Source: Alphaproteobacteria bacterium
GTDB lineage: Bacteria; Pseudomonadota; Alphaproteobacteria; Micavibrionales; Micavibrionaceae
DNA: 64,000 nucleotides
NCBI GenBank assembly: GCA_030432025.1
Contig: JAUIIA010000008.1
Span: 1-64,000 of the forward strand
Reading direction: 5' to 3'
Positions 27,472 to 36,951 of the stretch are shown piece after piece. Numbering within the stretch: the first letter of the stretch is position 1; every line of letters starts with the position of its first letter. A program made the translations under genes and the position numbers. Below the pieces are notes generated by a model. The model was not told where the DNA came from and ran no database searches. It saw nothing but the letters and a program-made list of their open reading frames with translations.

Positions 27472-29607
27472 ATGTTTAACGTATTCCGCAAAGAAATTGA
27501 TTTTGCAGGTAAAACACTCACTCTGGAAACAGGGAAAGTCGCCCGTCAGGCTGACGGTTGCGTCATCGCCACAATCGGCGAAACATCCGTTCTTTGTGCC
27601 GTAACAGGCGCAAAAAGCATTAGAGAAGGTCAGGATTTCTTCCCGCTTTCCGTTCACTATCAAGAAAAGACATATGCCGCAGGTAAAATCCCCGGTGGCT
27701 TCTTCAAACGTGAGGCACGTCCTTCCGAGAAAGAAACACTGACAAGCCGTCTGATTGACCGCCCTATTCGTCCGTTGTTCCCGAAAGGCTTCCTGAACGA
27801 GGTTCAGGTTGTTCTAACTGTGATTTCTCACGATCTGGAAAATGACCCGGACATGGTTGCGCTGGTTGGTGCATCTGCTGCCCTGACAATCTCCGGTATT
27901 CCATTCATGGGCCCAATCGGCGGAGCGCGCGTGTCTTACAAAGACGGTGAATACCTGATCAACCCACCAATGCATGAAGTTGCCGATACCGACCTTGATC
28001 TGGTTGTTGCCGGTACAAAAGAAGGCGTGTTGATGGTTGAATCAGAAGCGCAAGAGCTTTCCGAGGAAGTTATGCTCGGTGCTGTTGCTGCAGGTCATAA
28101 AGCATACCAGCCTGTCATTGACGGTATTATCGAGCTGGCCGAGATGGCTGCTAAAGATATGTGGGATGTTCCTGAAACACCCGATGCGATCAAGAAGCTC
28201 GAAGAAGACATCAAATCCAAATATGCTGCTGATGTTGAGAAGGCCTATGGCATCCTCGACAAGCTTGAGCGTCAGGAAGCCGTTGGTGCTGTTCGCGATG
28301 CCGCAGTTGAAGCTTATCTTGATGAAGAAAACGGCATTGATGCCAACATGATCAAGAGCAAGTTCAAGTCTCTGGAAGCCGACGTTGTTCGCGGCTCTAT
28401 CCTGAAGACCGGCAAGCGTATCGATGAGCGTGACACAAAGACTGTCCGTCCTATCGTTGCTGAAGTTGGTGTATTGCCACGTACGCACGGTTCCGCCCTG
28501 TTCACACGCGGTGAAACACAGGCTCTAGTCGTATCCACATTGGGTACAGGTCAGGACGAGCAAATCATTGATGCTCTGGAAGGTGAATATAAAGAGCCAT
28601 TCCTGTTGCACTACAACTTCCCTCCATATTCTGTTGGTGAAGCTGGCCGTATGGGCCCTCCGGGTCGTCGTGAGATTGGTCACGGTAAGCTGGCATGGCG
28701 CGCGGTTCACCCGCTTCTGCCTTCTGCCGAAGACTTCCCGTACACAATGCGTACAGTGTCCGAAATCACTGAATCTAACGGTTCATCCTCTATGGCAACT
28801 GTTTGCGGTACATCCCTTGCGTTGATGGATGCCGGTGTGCCGTTGAAGGCTCCGGTTGCAGGTATTGCGATGGGCTTGATCAAGGAAGGTGATGATTTCG
28901 CCGTTCTGTCCGACATCCTGGGTGATGAAGACCACCTTGGTGACATGGACTTCAAAGTTGCAGGTACAGAAAACGGTATCACAGCATTGCAGATGGACAT
29001 CAAGATCACATCGATCACGGAAGAAATCATGCAGATTGCTCTGGATCAGGCCAAAGACGGCCGCTTGCACATCTTGAAAGAGATGGCGAAAGCGCTTACT
29101 GAAGCCCGTCAGGAAATGAGCCAGCACGCTCCGCAGATTGTATCTATCACTATTCCTACTGACAAAATCCGTGATGTTATCGGTACAGGCGGTAAGGTGA
29201 TCCGTGAGATTATTGAAGTCACAGACACTAAGATCGACATCGACGATGACGGTACAGTGAAGGTTGCTGCGACGAACAAGGAAAACATCGATAAGGCGAT
29301 TGACTGGATCAAGGGTCTGACTGATGAGCCTGAAGTCGGTAAAGTCTACACTGGTAAGGTTGTGAAAACAGTCGACTTCGGCGCATTCGTGAACTTCATG
29401 GGTGCCAAAGACGGTCTAGTTCACATTTCCGAGCTGCAGGAAGCCCGCACAGCCAAGACAGAAGACGTTGTCAAAGAAGGCGACGAAGTCAAAGTCCTGC
29501 TGATGGGTATTGATGACCGCGGCAAGATCAAGCTTTCTATGAAGCGCGTTGATCAGGAAACAGGTGAAGAAATCCAACAGGAGGACCGCAAGGAAGCCAA
29601 TGGCTGA
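27472..29607 (+). CDS. pnp: polyribonucleotide nucleotidyltransferase (PNPase)
   Basis: 711 residues; phosphorolytic 3'-5' exoribonuclease and degradosome component. Two RNase PH-like domains (first from about 10, second from about 325 with [17 protein letters not shown]), a KH domain (about 560-615, [11 protein letters not shown]) and an S1 domain (about 625-690, [15 protein letters not shown]). A frame extension of 17 residues upstream overlaps the leader hairpin and is rejected; AAGAAAGG precedes the chosen ATG. The next gene starts inside its last codons. Confidence 0.97.
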   Translation: MFNVFRKEIDFAGKTLTLETGKVARQADGCVIATIGETSVLCAVTGAKSIREGQDFFPLSVHYQEKTYAAGKIPGGFFKREARPSEKETLTSRLIDRPIRPLFPKGFLNEVQVVLTVISHDLENDPDMVALVGASAALTISGIPFMGPIGGARVSYKDGEYLINPPMHEVADTDLDLVVAGTKEGVLMVESEAQELSEEVMLGAVAAGHKAYQPVIDGIIELAEMAAKDMWDVPETPDAIKKLEEDIKSKYAADVEKAYGILDKLERQEAVGAVRDAAVEAYLDEENGIDANMIKSKFKSLEADVVRGSILKTGKRIDERDTKTVRPIVAEVGVLPRTHGSALFTRGETQALVVSTLGTGQDEQIIDALEGEYKEPFLLHYNFPPYSVGEAGRMGPPGRREIGHGKLAWRAVHPLLPSAEDFPYTMRTVSEITESNGSSSMATVCGTSLALMDAGVPLKAPVAGIAMGLIKEGDDFAVLSDILGDEDHLGDMDFKVAGTENGITALQMDIKITSITEEIMQIALDQAKDGRLHILKEMAKALTEARQEMSQHAPQIVSITIPTDKIRDVIGTGGKVIREIIEVTDTKIDIDDDGTVKVAATNKENIDKAIDWIKGLTDEPEVGKVYTGKVVKTVDFGAFVNFMGAKDGLVHISELQEARTAKTEDVVKEGDEVKVLLMGIDDRGKIKLSMKRVDQETGEEIQQEDRKEANG

Positions 29608-30154
29608 TCCCTCTAGCGATACAATAATCACCGACGGGGACTTCCCCAATAAACCGAGATGGCAAGGATTGATGCGTGCATCGATCCTTTCCACGACCAC
29701 ATTCAAGCTCTACAGCTATATCAATCTGGCCGATCAAAAGGCTATGGCGCTGATCATTATGAACTCCATCATCGTTCCTGTAGCGATGAAGAGTCTGGAT
29801 GAACACAATTTCATGTTCCCTGCTACGCTTGCGATTATCACGGGCGTGCTGAGCATTTTGATTGCGATTGTCTGTATTTTTCCCAAGCGCGGCCGTAACT
29901 ATAAGCCGGATGGCAGCAAAAACTTGCTACATTTCAGCGACTTGGGCGCGCTAACCGAAAAACAATATCTGGAAATGATGCAACCCATCTATAATGACCC
30001 TTCCAAGCTGGGTGTCGAGGTGCTGAAGGATATCCATGACGTTAGCCGTCGTGTGCTTATTCCCAAATTCCGTCTACTCAAAGTCGCTTATACAGTGTTC
30101 TTTATCGGAAATTTATTAGCCCTGGTTGCTTTCTTTACCAATATTTGGACCTAA
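29600..30154 (+). CDS. membrane protein resembling Pycsar effector (DUF5706/PycTM-like)
   Basis: 184 residues. It starts inside the pnp stop region, with a strong SD (AAGGAAG) in the pnp 3' end, so it is translationally coupled. Features match DUF5706: a DQKA motif (45-48) entering TM1 (about 48-66), TM2 (about 73-94) ending FPKR, then HFSDL (111-115), a helix with KDIHDVSR, an IPKFRLL segment, and TM3 (about 161-180). DUF5706 is the membrane effector domain of Pycsar anti-phage systems but also occurs elsewhere. No nucleotide cyclase gene is adjacent. Domain call is by eye. Confidence 0.6.
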   Translation: MADPSSDTIITDGDFPNKPRWQGLMRASILSTTTFKLYSYINLADQKAMALIIMNSIIVPVAMKSLDEHNFMFPATLAIITGVLSILIAIVCIFPKRGRNYKPDGSKNLLHFSDLGALTEKQYLEMMQPIYNDPSKLGVEVLKDIHDVSRRVLIPKFRLLKVAYTVFFIGNLLALVAFFTNIWT

Positions 30155-30197
30155 TTTGTTCTATAAGCCATTCAAACAATGGTAAAATGGAACTGTT

Positions 30198-30599
30198 ATG
30201 CCGAAAAAAGCCATACATCCCGTTCGTAAAGCGTTCAGACATGTTCTGTTCATATGTTTGTGCGCCAGTTTAGGCTTTTTTTTCGCCGTGGTGGCGCTTC
30301 GCATTACTTATAAAGACGACAAGCCGATTAAAGGGCCGTTACAAACTCATATCTTCCATATGGATGTAATGAAACATCAGGCTTATGCGATTATCAGTGA
30401 TGATGAGGAAGATATGCGGATCGCGGAGCAACTGCTGCGCCTAGGCTTTTTCTCCCGCATATATAGCGACGCAGGGCTGGATATGCTTGAGGCCAAGGCA
30501 GATGCAGGCTATCAACCCGCGATAGACAGGTTGGCGTTAATTAACCCCGAGCCGATTGCCCCTGCACAAGAAGAGCCTGTACAAGACGCGGAAAAATAG
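30198..30599 (+). CDS. single-TM protein of unknown function
   Basis: 133 residues: basic N-terminus, one TM helix (about 15-33), then a soluble part whose helix pairs (EDMRIAEQLLRLGFF, then GLDMLEAKADAGYQPAIDRLA) look like a Sel1/TPR-type repeat, and a Pro/Glu-rich tail. Follows the PycTM-like gene by 43 bp and precedes the GDPD gene by 15 bp. No family assigned. Confidence 0.5.
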   Translation: MPKKAIHPVRKAFRHVLFICLCASLGFFFAVVALRITYKDDKPIKGPLQTHIFHMDVMKHQAYAIISDDEEDMRIAEQLLRLGFFSRIYSDAGLDMLEAKADAGYQPAIDRLALINPEPIAPAQEEPVQDAEK

Positions 30600-30614
30600 T
30601 TACAACCCCCTCCC

Positions 30615-31361
30615 ATGAGCTTACGTGTTCCACAAATTATCGGCCATCGCGGCTGCGCGGGCTATGCCCCTGAAAACACTCTCGAAGGTATCCATACGGC
30701 TGCGGATATGGGAGTCGAATGGGTCGAGTTTGATGTGAAGCTGACAAAGGATCAGGTGCCGATACTGTTTCATGATGAGACATTGGAGCGCACTACAAAC
30801 AGTAGCGGTGATGTTAAAGACCTGACGCTGGCAGAAATTAAAGAGCTGGATGCCGGAAGCTGGTATGCGGAAGGCTTCTTCGGCGTGACTGTCCCTACTC
30901 TGGAAGAAGCGTTAGAGACCGTTATCGAGCGTGACCTAGGCCTAAACCTTGAAATCAAGCCCTGTCCCGGTCGTGAGAAGGAAACAGCCGAAGTTGCCCT
31001 CGATATATTATCATCGATCTGGGATGACCATAGCCGCATCCTGATTTCCTCCTTCCAGCATGTCAGTTTAGAGACCGCGATGGATATGGCATCGGACTGG
31101 TCCCGCGGGCTATTGCTTCCCACCGAATGGCCTGAAAACTGGAAAGAGCTGGCGGAATACCTGCAAGCAACAACCATTAACATCAATGGCAATGAAGTAA
31201 CGCAGGAACAGATTGAAGAATTACTGGATCTGGAAAAGCCGATCCTCGCTTACACGATCAATGACTTTGAACGCGCACGGTATTTACAAAGCTGGGGAGT
31301 TGATGGATTTTTCAGCGATACGCCGGATGAACTACAGAACGGCTTATTCAGCGTTCATTAG
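30615..31361 (+). CDS. glycerophosphodiester phosphodiesterase, cytoplasmic
   Basis: A 248-residue TIM-barrel enzyme that splits glycerophosphodiesters into glycerol 3-phosphate and alcohol. The catalytic pieces HRGCAGYAPENT and EFDVKLTKDQVPILFHDE are near residues 8-55, and LNLEIKP near 115. No signal peptide, so it is of the UgpQ type. Its end overlaps the converging small membrane gene by 4 bases. Confidence 0.92.
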   Translation: MSLRVPQIIGHRGCAGYAPENTLEGIHTAADMGVEWVEFDVKLTKDQVPILFHDETLERTTNSSGDVKDLTLAEIKELDAGSWYAEGFFGVTVPTLEEALETVIERDLGLNLEIKPCPGREKETAEVALDILSSIWDDHSRILISSFQHVSLETAMDMASDWSRGLLLPTEWPENWKELAEYLQATTININGNEVTQEQIEELLDLEKPILAYTINDFERARYLQSWGVDGFFSDTPDELQNGLFSVH

Positions 31362-31618
31362 TCCTTCTCATCTTCTATTCCCCATGATCGGTTTGTCCAT
31401 TTCACAACCAACCCGTCGGTGGCTTGGTTGATAACCGACATTAGAAACCATAGAGATATAACACCGAGCGCCAGCTTCGTTGAGAGAGCCGGTTCAGCCT
31501 GTGACATATATCTGTAAACGATAAAGATGGAGCATGGGGTAACCAGCAACGGATGCCATGCAATGGTGTCATAAGCCCTGTTGAGCTTCAAAAACCAGCT
31601 TTTATTTTTAATTGCCAT
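31358..31618 (-). CDS. small membrane protein overlapping the end of fabI
   Basis: 86 residues starting MAIKNKSWFL. The ATG lies inside the last codons of fabI (11-base overlap) with AAGGG ahead of it, so it is translationally coupled. Two hydrophobic helices (about 22-38 and 48-66) and a charged C-terminus. Longer frames upstream merely read through fabI in another phase. It is the last gene of the fabA-fabB-fabI unit. Function unknown. Confidence 0.6.
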   Translation of the reverse strand: MAIKNKSWFLKLNRAYDTIAWHPLLVTPCSIFIVYRYMSQAEPALSTKLALGVISLWFLMSVINQATDGLVVKWTNRSWGIEDEKD

Positions 31619-32429
31619 TACCCTTGCCAGCCAACTCGTCCAAACTGTCGTGCGGGGGCATGCCGACAGCGTTGAAGCCGCAATCGACGTAATGGACTTC
31701 ACCCGTAACGGCAGATGACAGATCGGACAACAGGTACAAACCTGTACCACCGAGTTCATCCAGTTCGACGGAACGGCGTAGAGGCGATGTCGCCACGTTA
31801 TATTTGAATGTCTTGCGTGCACCGCCGATAACCGCGCCCGCCAGTGTTCTCATTGGCCCTGCAGAGATCGCATTCACACGCACACCTTCGGGACCGAGGT
31901 CAGCAGCGAGATAGCGCGTGGAAGCTTCCAGAGCAGCTTTTGCAACGCCCATGACGTTGTAGTTCGGCATGACTTTTTCCGCACCATAGTAGGACAACGT
32001 CACCGCAGCCCCGCCATTCGGCATCATTTCCTTAGCGCGGCGCATGACGGATGTGAATGAATAACAGGAGATATGCATAGTCTTCAGGAAGTTATCCAAA
32101 GTGGTATCCACATAACGCCCCTGCAACTCGTTCTTGTCGGAATAAGCAATAGCGTGGACAAGGAAGTCCATCTCGCCCCATTTATCCTTCAATGTGGAAA
32201 AAACCGTATCGAGATTATCCTCAGATGTTACGTCACAGTCGATTAAGATGTCGGAGCCGATAGATTCGGCGAGCGGTTTTACACGTTTACCGAAAGCTTC
32301 CCCCTGATAGGTAAAGGCCATTTCTGCACCGGCTTCATGTAAGGCTTTCGCCATTCCCCAAGCGATGGAGTGGTCATTGGCGACCCCCATGACCAAACCT
32401 TTTTTACCCTTCATAAAATCCGAATGCAT
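31608..32429 (-). CDS. fabI: enoyl-[acyl-carrier-protein] reductase (NADH)
   Basis: A 273-residue SDR-type reductase that completes each elongation cycle. NAD motif GVANDHSIAWGMA (residues 15-27); active-site Tyr157 and Lys164 in the Y-x6-K pattern (YNVMGVAK), with a second tyrosine pair at 147-148. It starts 4 bp after fabB. FabI is the triclosan/isoniazid-type target family. Confidence 0.95.
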   Translation of the reverse strand: MHSDFMKGKKGLVMGVANDHSIAWGMAKALHEAGAEMAFTYQGEAFGKRVKPLAESIGSDILIDCDVTSEDNLDTVFSTLKDKWGEMDFLVHAIAYSDKNELQGRYVDTTLDNFLKTMHISCYSFTSVMRRAKEMMPNGGAAVTLSYYGAEKVMPNYNVMGVAKAALEASTRYLAADLGPEGVRVNAISAGPMRTLAGAVIGGARKTFKYNVATSPLRRSVELDELGGTGLYLLSDLSSAVTGEVHYVDCGFNAVGMPPHDSLDELAGKGNGN

Positions 32430-32433
32430 GCTT

Positions 32434-33654
32434 TTAATCCTTATACTTGCTCATAGCCAGACAGCAGTTGGTACCGCCGAAACCGAAACTGTTAGAAATG
32501 ACGGTTTCATGCTCAACGCCGTCGACACGCTCAGTAGCGATCGGCATGCCTTTCGCACCCTCATCCATATTTTCAACGTTAATACTTGGTGCGACGAAAT
32601 CGTTATTCATCATCAGCAGGGAGTAAATCGCTTCCTGAACACCTGTCGCGCCCAAGGAGTGCCCTGTCATTGATTTTGTCGCGCTGATGTGCGGAATATC
32701 CTTACCGTCAAACACCTCGCGGATCGCATCCAGTTCGCCGATATCACCGACAGGCGTAGATGTACCGTGTGTGTTGATGTAAGTAACGGGCGTTTTAACC
32801 GTATCTAATGCACGTTCCATTGCACGACGACCGCCCTCACCGCTTGGTGCGACCATGTCATGCCCATCGGATGTTGCGCCGTATCCCGTAATCTCACCAT
32901 AAATCTTCGCGCCGCGCGCTTTGGCGTGTTCCAGCTCTTCCAGAACAACAATACCGCCGCCGCCTGCGATTACGAAACCATCGCGGTCAGCATCATAAGC
33001 GCGGGCTGCACGCTCCGGCGTATCGTTATATTTGGATGACATTGCCCCCATAGCATCGAACAGCACAGACAATGTCCAGTCCAGCTCTTCGCCGCCGCCT
33101 GCGAACATTACATCTTGTTTGCCCCACTGGATTTGTTCGGCAGCATTACCGATACAGTGAGCGGATGTAGAACAAGCAGACGAGATTGTGTAGTTCACGC
33201 CTTTGATTTTGAAGTTCGTAGCGGCCGTTGCAGATGTGGTTGAACACATGGCTTTCGGTACAGCAAACGGGCCAACGCGCTTCGGGCCCTTTTCACGGGT
33301 TATATCGGCAGCAGCCACTTGTGCACGTGTGGACGGGCCACCTGAACCAACAACAATACCTGTGCGCTCATTAACGACGTCCTTTTCCTCAAGACCCGAG
33401 TCAGCAATGGCTTGCTCCATTGATAGGTGCGTATACGCCGCGGCGTCACCCATAAAACGGAACAAACGCTTATCAATCGACTCTTTCAAGTCGATGTCAG
33501 GCTTGCCGTGTATTTGTGAACGAAAGCCCAATTCAGCGTACTCAGGCGCGAACGAAATGCCGGACTTACCGGCCTTCAGGCTTTCCAGAACTTCTTCTTG
33601 ATTATTTCCGATACAGGATACGATCCCGATCCCTGTGACGACGACTCGTCTCAT
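32434..33654 (-). CDS. fabB: 3-oxoacyl-[acyl-carrier-protein] synthase I
   Basis: 406 residues. Condensing enzyme with Cys161 ([10 protein letters not shown]) and the two histidine motifs [11 protein letters not shown] and [10 protein letters not shown]. With fabA it makes unsaturated fatty acids; the neighbouring fabA supports FabB over FabF. It begins 3 bp after fabA. Confidence 0.94.
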   Translation of the reverse strand: MRRVVVTGIGIVSCIGNNQEEVLESLKAGKSGISFAPEYAELGFRSQIHGKPDIDLKESIDKRLFRFMGDAAAYTHLSMEQAIADSGLEEKDVVNERTGIVVGSGGPSTRAQVAAADITREKGPKRVGPFAVPKAMCSTTSATAATNFKIKGVNYTISSACSTSAHCIGNAAEQIQWGKQDVMFAGGGEELDWTLSVLFDAMGAMSSKYNDTPERAARAYDADRDGFVIAGGGGIVVLEELEHAKARGAKIYGEITGYGATSDGHDMVAPSGEGGRRAMERALDTVKTPVTYINTHGTSTPVGDIGELDAIREVFDGKDIPHISATKSMTGHSLGATGVQEAIYSLLMMNNDFVAPSINVENMDEGAKGMPIATERVDGVEHETVISNSFGFGGTNCCLAMSKYKD

Positions 33655-33657
33655 TGC

Positions 33658-34179
33658 TTACTCCTTAGCAGAGTTGTCAAACAAACCGACTTTCAAGCCA
33701 GAGGCCTCATAGGCCAGCTTATCATCAGCATACACCTTACCGTCAGCGACGCCCAAAACCAGAGCACGGTTAATGACACGCTTAATGTCGATAACATATT
33801 TCAGCATCTTGGTTTCAGGAGTGATCATTTCAGTCATCTTCAACTCACCCAAACCAAGAGCGCGGCCGGAACCTTGCGCACCCGTCCAGCCCAGATAAAA
33901 ACCAAGCAGTTGCCATAAGCCATCCAAGCCCAAGCAGCCCGGCATGACCGGATCGCCTTTGAAGTGGCACTGGAAAAACCATAGGTCAGGCTTAATATCG
34001 AATTCAGCTTCGATGACGCCTTTACCGTTGGCGCCGCCCTCTAGGCTCGCGTTGGTAATCCTGTCCAACATCAGCATAGGCGGATGCGGAAGCTGCGGAT
34101 TGCCCGGCCCAAACATAACGCCCTCACTGCAGGTGAGGATTTCTTCATATGTGTAGCTGGATTTTTGCTCAAAGCTCAT
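33658..34179 (-). CDS. fabA: 3-hydroxydecanoyl-ACP dehydratase/isomerase
   Basis: 173 residues, bifunctional enzyme that introduces the cis double bond at C10. Catalytic His72 and Asp86 lie in [20 protein letters not shown]. First gene of the fabA-fabB-fabI-(86 aa) unit. SD AAAGGG is about 6 bases before the ATG. Alphaproteobacteria often pair this operon with fur/irr-type genes; here fur is 17 kb away. Confidence 0.95.
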   Translation of the reverse strand: MSFEQKSSYTYEEILTCSEGVMFGPGNPQLPHPPMLMLDRITNASLEGGANGKGVIEAEFDIKPDLWFFQCHFKGDPVMPGCLGLDGLWQLLGFYLGWTGAQGSGRALGLGELKMTEMITPETKMLKYVIDIKRVINRALVLGVADGKVYADDKLAYEASGLKVGLFDNSAKE

Positions 34180-34223
34180 AAAAGGCCCTTTAGCGTTTTG
34201 AAATGGTCAAAGATAGTATGGAA

Positions 34224-34252
34224 TTTATAGGGGTTATAAAGAGGGCGTGCAA
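34224..34252 (-). promoter_or_regulatory. promoter of the fabA-fabB-fabI operon
   Basis: On the minus strand -35 TTGCAC (34247-34252) and -10 TATAAA (34224-34229) are separated by exactly 17 bp, 44 bp before the fabA ATG. This is the best sigma-70-like pair I see in the window. Confidence 0.6.
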
Positions 34253-34257
34253 GCCCG

Positions 34258-34283
34258 TAAAAGCCTTTAATTTTGAAAGGCTT
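34258..34283 (-). terminator. weak terminator after the 324-residue gene
   Basis: AAGCCTTT and AAAGGCTT form an 8 bp stem immediately after the stop of the unknown gene, followed on the minus strand by TTTTAC. The tail is short. Confidence 0.5.
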
Positions 34284-35258
34284 CTATACCGACATCATAG
34301 ACGGGTCCATGCAGACTGACTTGTATGTTTCGGTCATGGCGGCCATGGCCAAAGGCTTAGCGATGGCGGGTTCCATTTCCGGCACCTCTCCGCCCGCTGC
34401 TACGGCTAGCATACGTCCGGCAGCTTTTGCACAAGAGACGGACTGCTCATACTGGTTATGCATGCCTATCGTGGAGAAGAAACTTTTGCAGTACGGCTCG
34501 ATTCCGTAGACCAGATCAGTCGGCGGATTCACAGGTACGTCATTCGCGGCCAAACCAAAGCGCCAGTCCGTACCAGCAGGCACGCCCAGACGAACAGCTT
34601 CCTGCGTCATAACATAGACAACATGATCGAGATTGTCGGGCAATTCGCAGCCACGGAAAATCATACATGTCTCGGAATTCAGTGATAGCGCCAAACGGCG
34701 ACCAGCAACGGCACTAAGTGAAGCAATACACTCACCAAGGCCCCAGCCTTCGAATGCGACTTTACGGTCAATAACGACATCGCAGAGCTCCTGTGCAGCC
34801 AACTCAAAGCCCATGGCTTTCTGGGTGCACTCTATGAGCAAACGTAGCGTCTCTTCACGCGGTTGTTCATCTTCTTCCCAGCTAATCAGGATATTCTGGA
34901 TCAACATCAGCATCAGATTGTGGAATTCGAATTCACAGTCGAGCCATTCTTCGAAGAAAATACGAGCAGCCATGCGCCCACGTTCTGTCTCGTGATCAAT
35001 AAGGTGTGCAGGCGGCAGCGCGCGCGGCAGTAAAGCGTCCTCTACAGGTTTGCAGTTCATTTCACGGCAAAGCTGCTGTAGGCTGGCCTGCATCGCCTGG
35101 TCCGGCTCATCAAACACTAAATAGGTTTCCACCAACACACCGGCGAGGTGCTGGATGAGCTTCATGCAATCAGTGCCGCGTTCCTTGTCGGAAGCAAGAC
35201 GGATTAATCCGGAATATAGCCGTGCGCCCATATCGGGCTTATTGGTCAATGCAAACAT
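34284..35258 (-). CDS. uncharacterised cytoplasmic protein
   Basis: 324 residues from MFALTNKPDMG. A GTG 42 codons earlier (35384) would overlap the SH3 gene and encodes a low-complexity Ser-rich lead, so the internal ATG is chosen. The protein is helical with acidic clusters; a flagellar FlaF-like or type III-like resemblance could not be supported. Residues about 85-150 carry FEEWLDCEFEFHNLMLML. No known domain, signal or TM. Downstream of the SH3 gene on the same strand. Confidence 0.5.
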   Translation of the reverse strand: MFALTNKPDMGARLYSGLIRLASDKERGTDCMKLIQHLAGVLVETYLVFDEPDQAMQASLQQLCREMNCKPVEDALLPRALPPAHLIDHETERGRMAARIFFEEWLDCEFEFHNLMLMLIQNILISWEEDEQPREETLRLLIECTQKAMGFELAAQELCDVVIDRKVAFEGWGLGECIASLSAVAGRRLALSLNSETCMIFRGCELPDNLDHVVYVMTQEAVRLGVPAGTDWRFGLAANDVPVNPPTDLVYGIEPYCKSFFSTIGMHNQYEQSVSCAKAAGRMLAVAAGGEVPEMEPAIAKPLAMAAMTETYKSVCMDPSMMSV

Positions 35259-35355
35259 AATTAACGCCTGGAAGGTGAAAGGCTTTGAACTGGGTTTGTG
35301 GATAGAACTGTGGAAAGAACTAAGAGAGGACGCAGAATCAACTGCAAATACAAGG

Positions 35356-35880
35356 TTAGTTAAAATTTTCGTCTTCGTAAACACCCCAAATTACACTTTG
35401 TTCGAGGTAGCCCGTGTATTCCTTGGCGTCTACTTCACACCAGCCGTTATCACACGAGTCGATAGCAATTAGAAGTTTTGGTTGAAGGTACGCAGCTACC
35501 CTACTGTCTTTTCTGGGTTTTTTGTAGAGACTGACAAGCTCTTCACCTTTGATGAAGCCTGTACGCCTACCGCTAAGCAGGGTTTTATGTACCCAGCCTT
35601 TTTGCCCGTCAAAATCGTGGATTTTTCTCCATACGTCGTACTCCAGAATGATTTCAACGGGCACGGAACGCTTTTTATAGACCCATAAAATCGGATATTT
35701 TCGCCCCGGGCCGCTGCGGACATAAGCTTCATTCGAGCCTAAGGAGACAAATCTGGGCAGTGGATATTCGGTTGAGCGGAACGCATTCGGCACATTTCTG
35801 GCCGTTTCTTGCGCCGAAACAGGCGAAAAAGCGCCAAAAACCAACAAAACACCAAGTATCGAGACAATTTTTTGGACCAT
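35356..35880 (-). CDS. exported protein with tandem SH3-like domains
   Basis: 174 residues with a signal peptide (cleavage after VSA, before QE). Two bacterial SH3-type repeats follow: AYVRSGPGRKYPILWVY (about 52-68) with WRKIHDFDGQKGWVH, and LVSLYKKPRKDSRVAAYL with WCEVDAKEYTGYL. This two-repeat secreted protein is common in Alphaproteobacteria, thought to bind cell-wall material. Divergent from dusA across 28 bp. Confidence 0.85.
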   Translation of the reverse strand: MVQKIVSILGVLLVFGAFSPVSAQETARNVPNAFRSTEYPLPRFVSLGSNEAYVRSGPGRKYPILWVYKKRSVPVEIILEYDVWRKIHDFDGQKGWVHKTLLSGRRTGFIKGEELVSLYKKPRKDSRVAAYLQPKLLIAIDSCDNGWCEVDAKEYTGYLEQSVIWGVYEDENFN

Positions 35881-35908
35881 ATCAACGCAATTATGCTAAA
35901 AACCCGCC

Positions 35909-36913
35909 ATGAATCAAGCGTCTACAGATGAATACACAATAAGCGTCGCCCCGATGATGGATTGGACGGACCGGCATTGCCGGTATTTTCACCGTCTAAT
36001 CTCGCCGCATGCACGGCTCTACACCGAAATGGTGACGACAGGCGCCCTGCTCCATGGTGACGCGGAACGCTTTTTACGGTTTGATGAATGTGAGCATCCT
36101 GTCGCTCTGCAATTAGGTGGTTCGGATGCAGACGATCTGGCTAAATGTGCAGAGATGGGTCAGAGCGAAGGCTATGACGAGATCAACCTGAATTGCGGCT
36201 GCCCTTCGGATCGTGTTCAGAACGGTCGCTTTGGCGCATGTTTAATGAAGGAGCCGGACCATGTTGCCGATTGCGTGGATGCTATGGCCAAGTCCGTCGA
36301 TATTCCTGTAACTGTGAAATGCCGTATCGGCATTGATGAGCAAGATGACTTTGATTTCCTCGATGAATTTGTGGACAAAATTGCGGATAAAGGATGTAAA
36401 ACTTTCATCATCCACGCCCGTAAAGCCTGGCTACAGGGACTTAGCCCGAAGCAGAACCGTGAAATCCCACCGCTGGATTATGATCGCGTGAAGGCGATTA
36501 AGGATAAATACCCGTCTTTACGCATCATTGTGAACGGCGGTATTAGAGACACAGCGCTTACAAAGGAGCAGCTGCAAAATTGTGACGGCGTTATGATCGG
36601 CCGTGAAGCTTACAGCAATCCGTACTTTCTGGCCGAACTTGAGCAATCCGTATTCGGGGCAAACACAATGCCCGACCGCGATGAAATCGCGCTGAAGATG
36701 GCTACTTACGCACAGGCACAGTTCGAACAACATGAGACGCCTGTGAAGTCTATTACACGTCATATTCTGGGGCTGTACCATAACCAGCACGGTGCAAAGG
36801 CGTGGAAACGCACCTTAAGCACCCTGCCTTATGAACAGGGTGCCGATGCTCAGGTCATAGAAAGTGCTTTGAAAGCGAAAAACGAGGCAGTACAGTTATT
36901 AGAGAATGCTTGA
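35909..36913 (+). CDS. dusA: tRNA-dihydrouridine(20/20a) synthase DusA
   Basis: 334 residues, FMN TIM barrel that reduces U20/U20a of tRNA. SVAPMMDWTDRHCRYF (12-27) and YTEMVTTGALLHG are DusA-type; the catalytic Cys98 lies in NLNCGCPSDRV; IIVNGGI is the FMN phosphate-binding strand. Length normal. The following gene may start within its end. Confidence 0.94.
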   Translation: MNQASTDEYTISVAPMMDWTDRHCRYFHRLISPHARLYTEMVTTGALLHGDAERFLRFDECEHPVALQLGGSDADDLAKCAEMGQSEGYDEINLNCGCPSDRVQNGRFGACLMKEPDHVADCVDAMAKSVDIPVTVKCRIGIDEQDDFDFLDEFVDKIADKGCKTFIIHARKAWLQGLSPKQNREIPPLDYDRVKAIKDKYPSLRIIVNGGIRDTALTKEQLQNCDGVMIGREAYSNPYFLAELEQSVFGANTMPDRDEIALKMATYAQAQFEQHETPVKSITRHILGLYHNQHGAKAWKRTLSTLPYEQGADAQVIESALKAKNEAVQLLENA

Positions 36914-36951
36914 AGCGTTCTTTTTCCAACCCCTTGTGCGTGGCGACAATC

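Noticed and set aside
31358-31822. Longer 154-codon form of the small gene after fabI.
   Set aside because: The first 68 codons only read fabI out of phase and look random; the internal ATG with an SD gives a sensible membrane protein.
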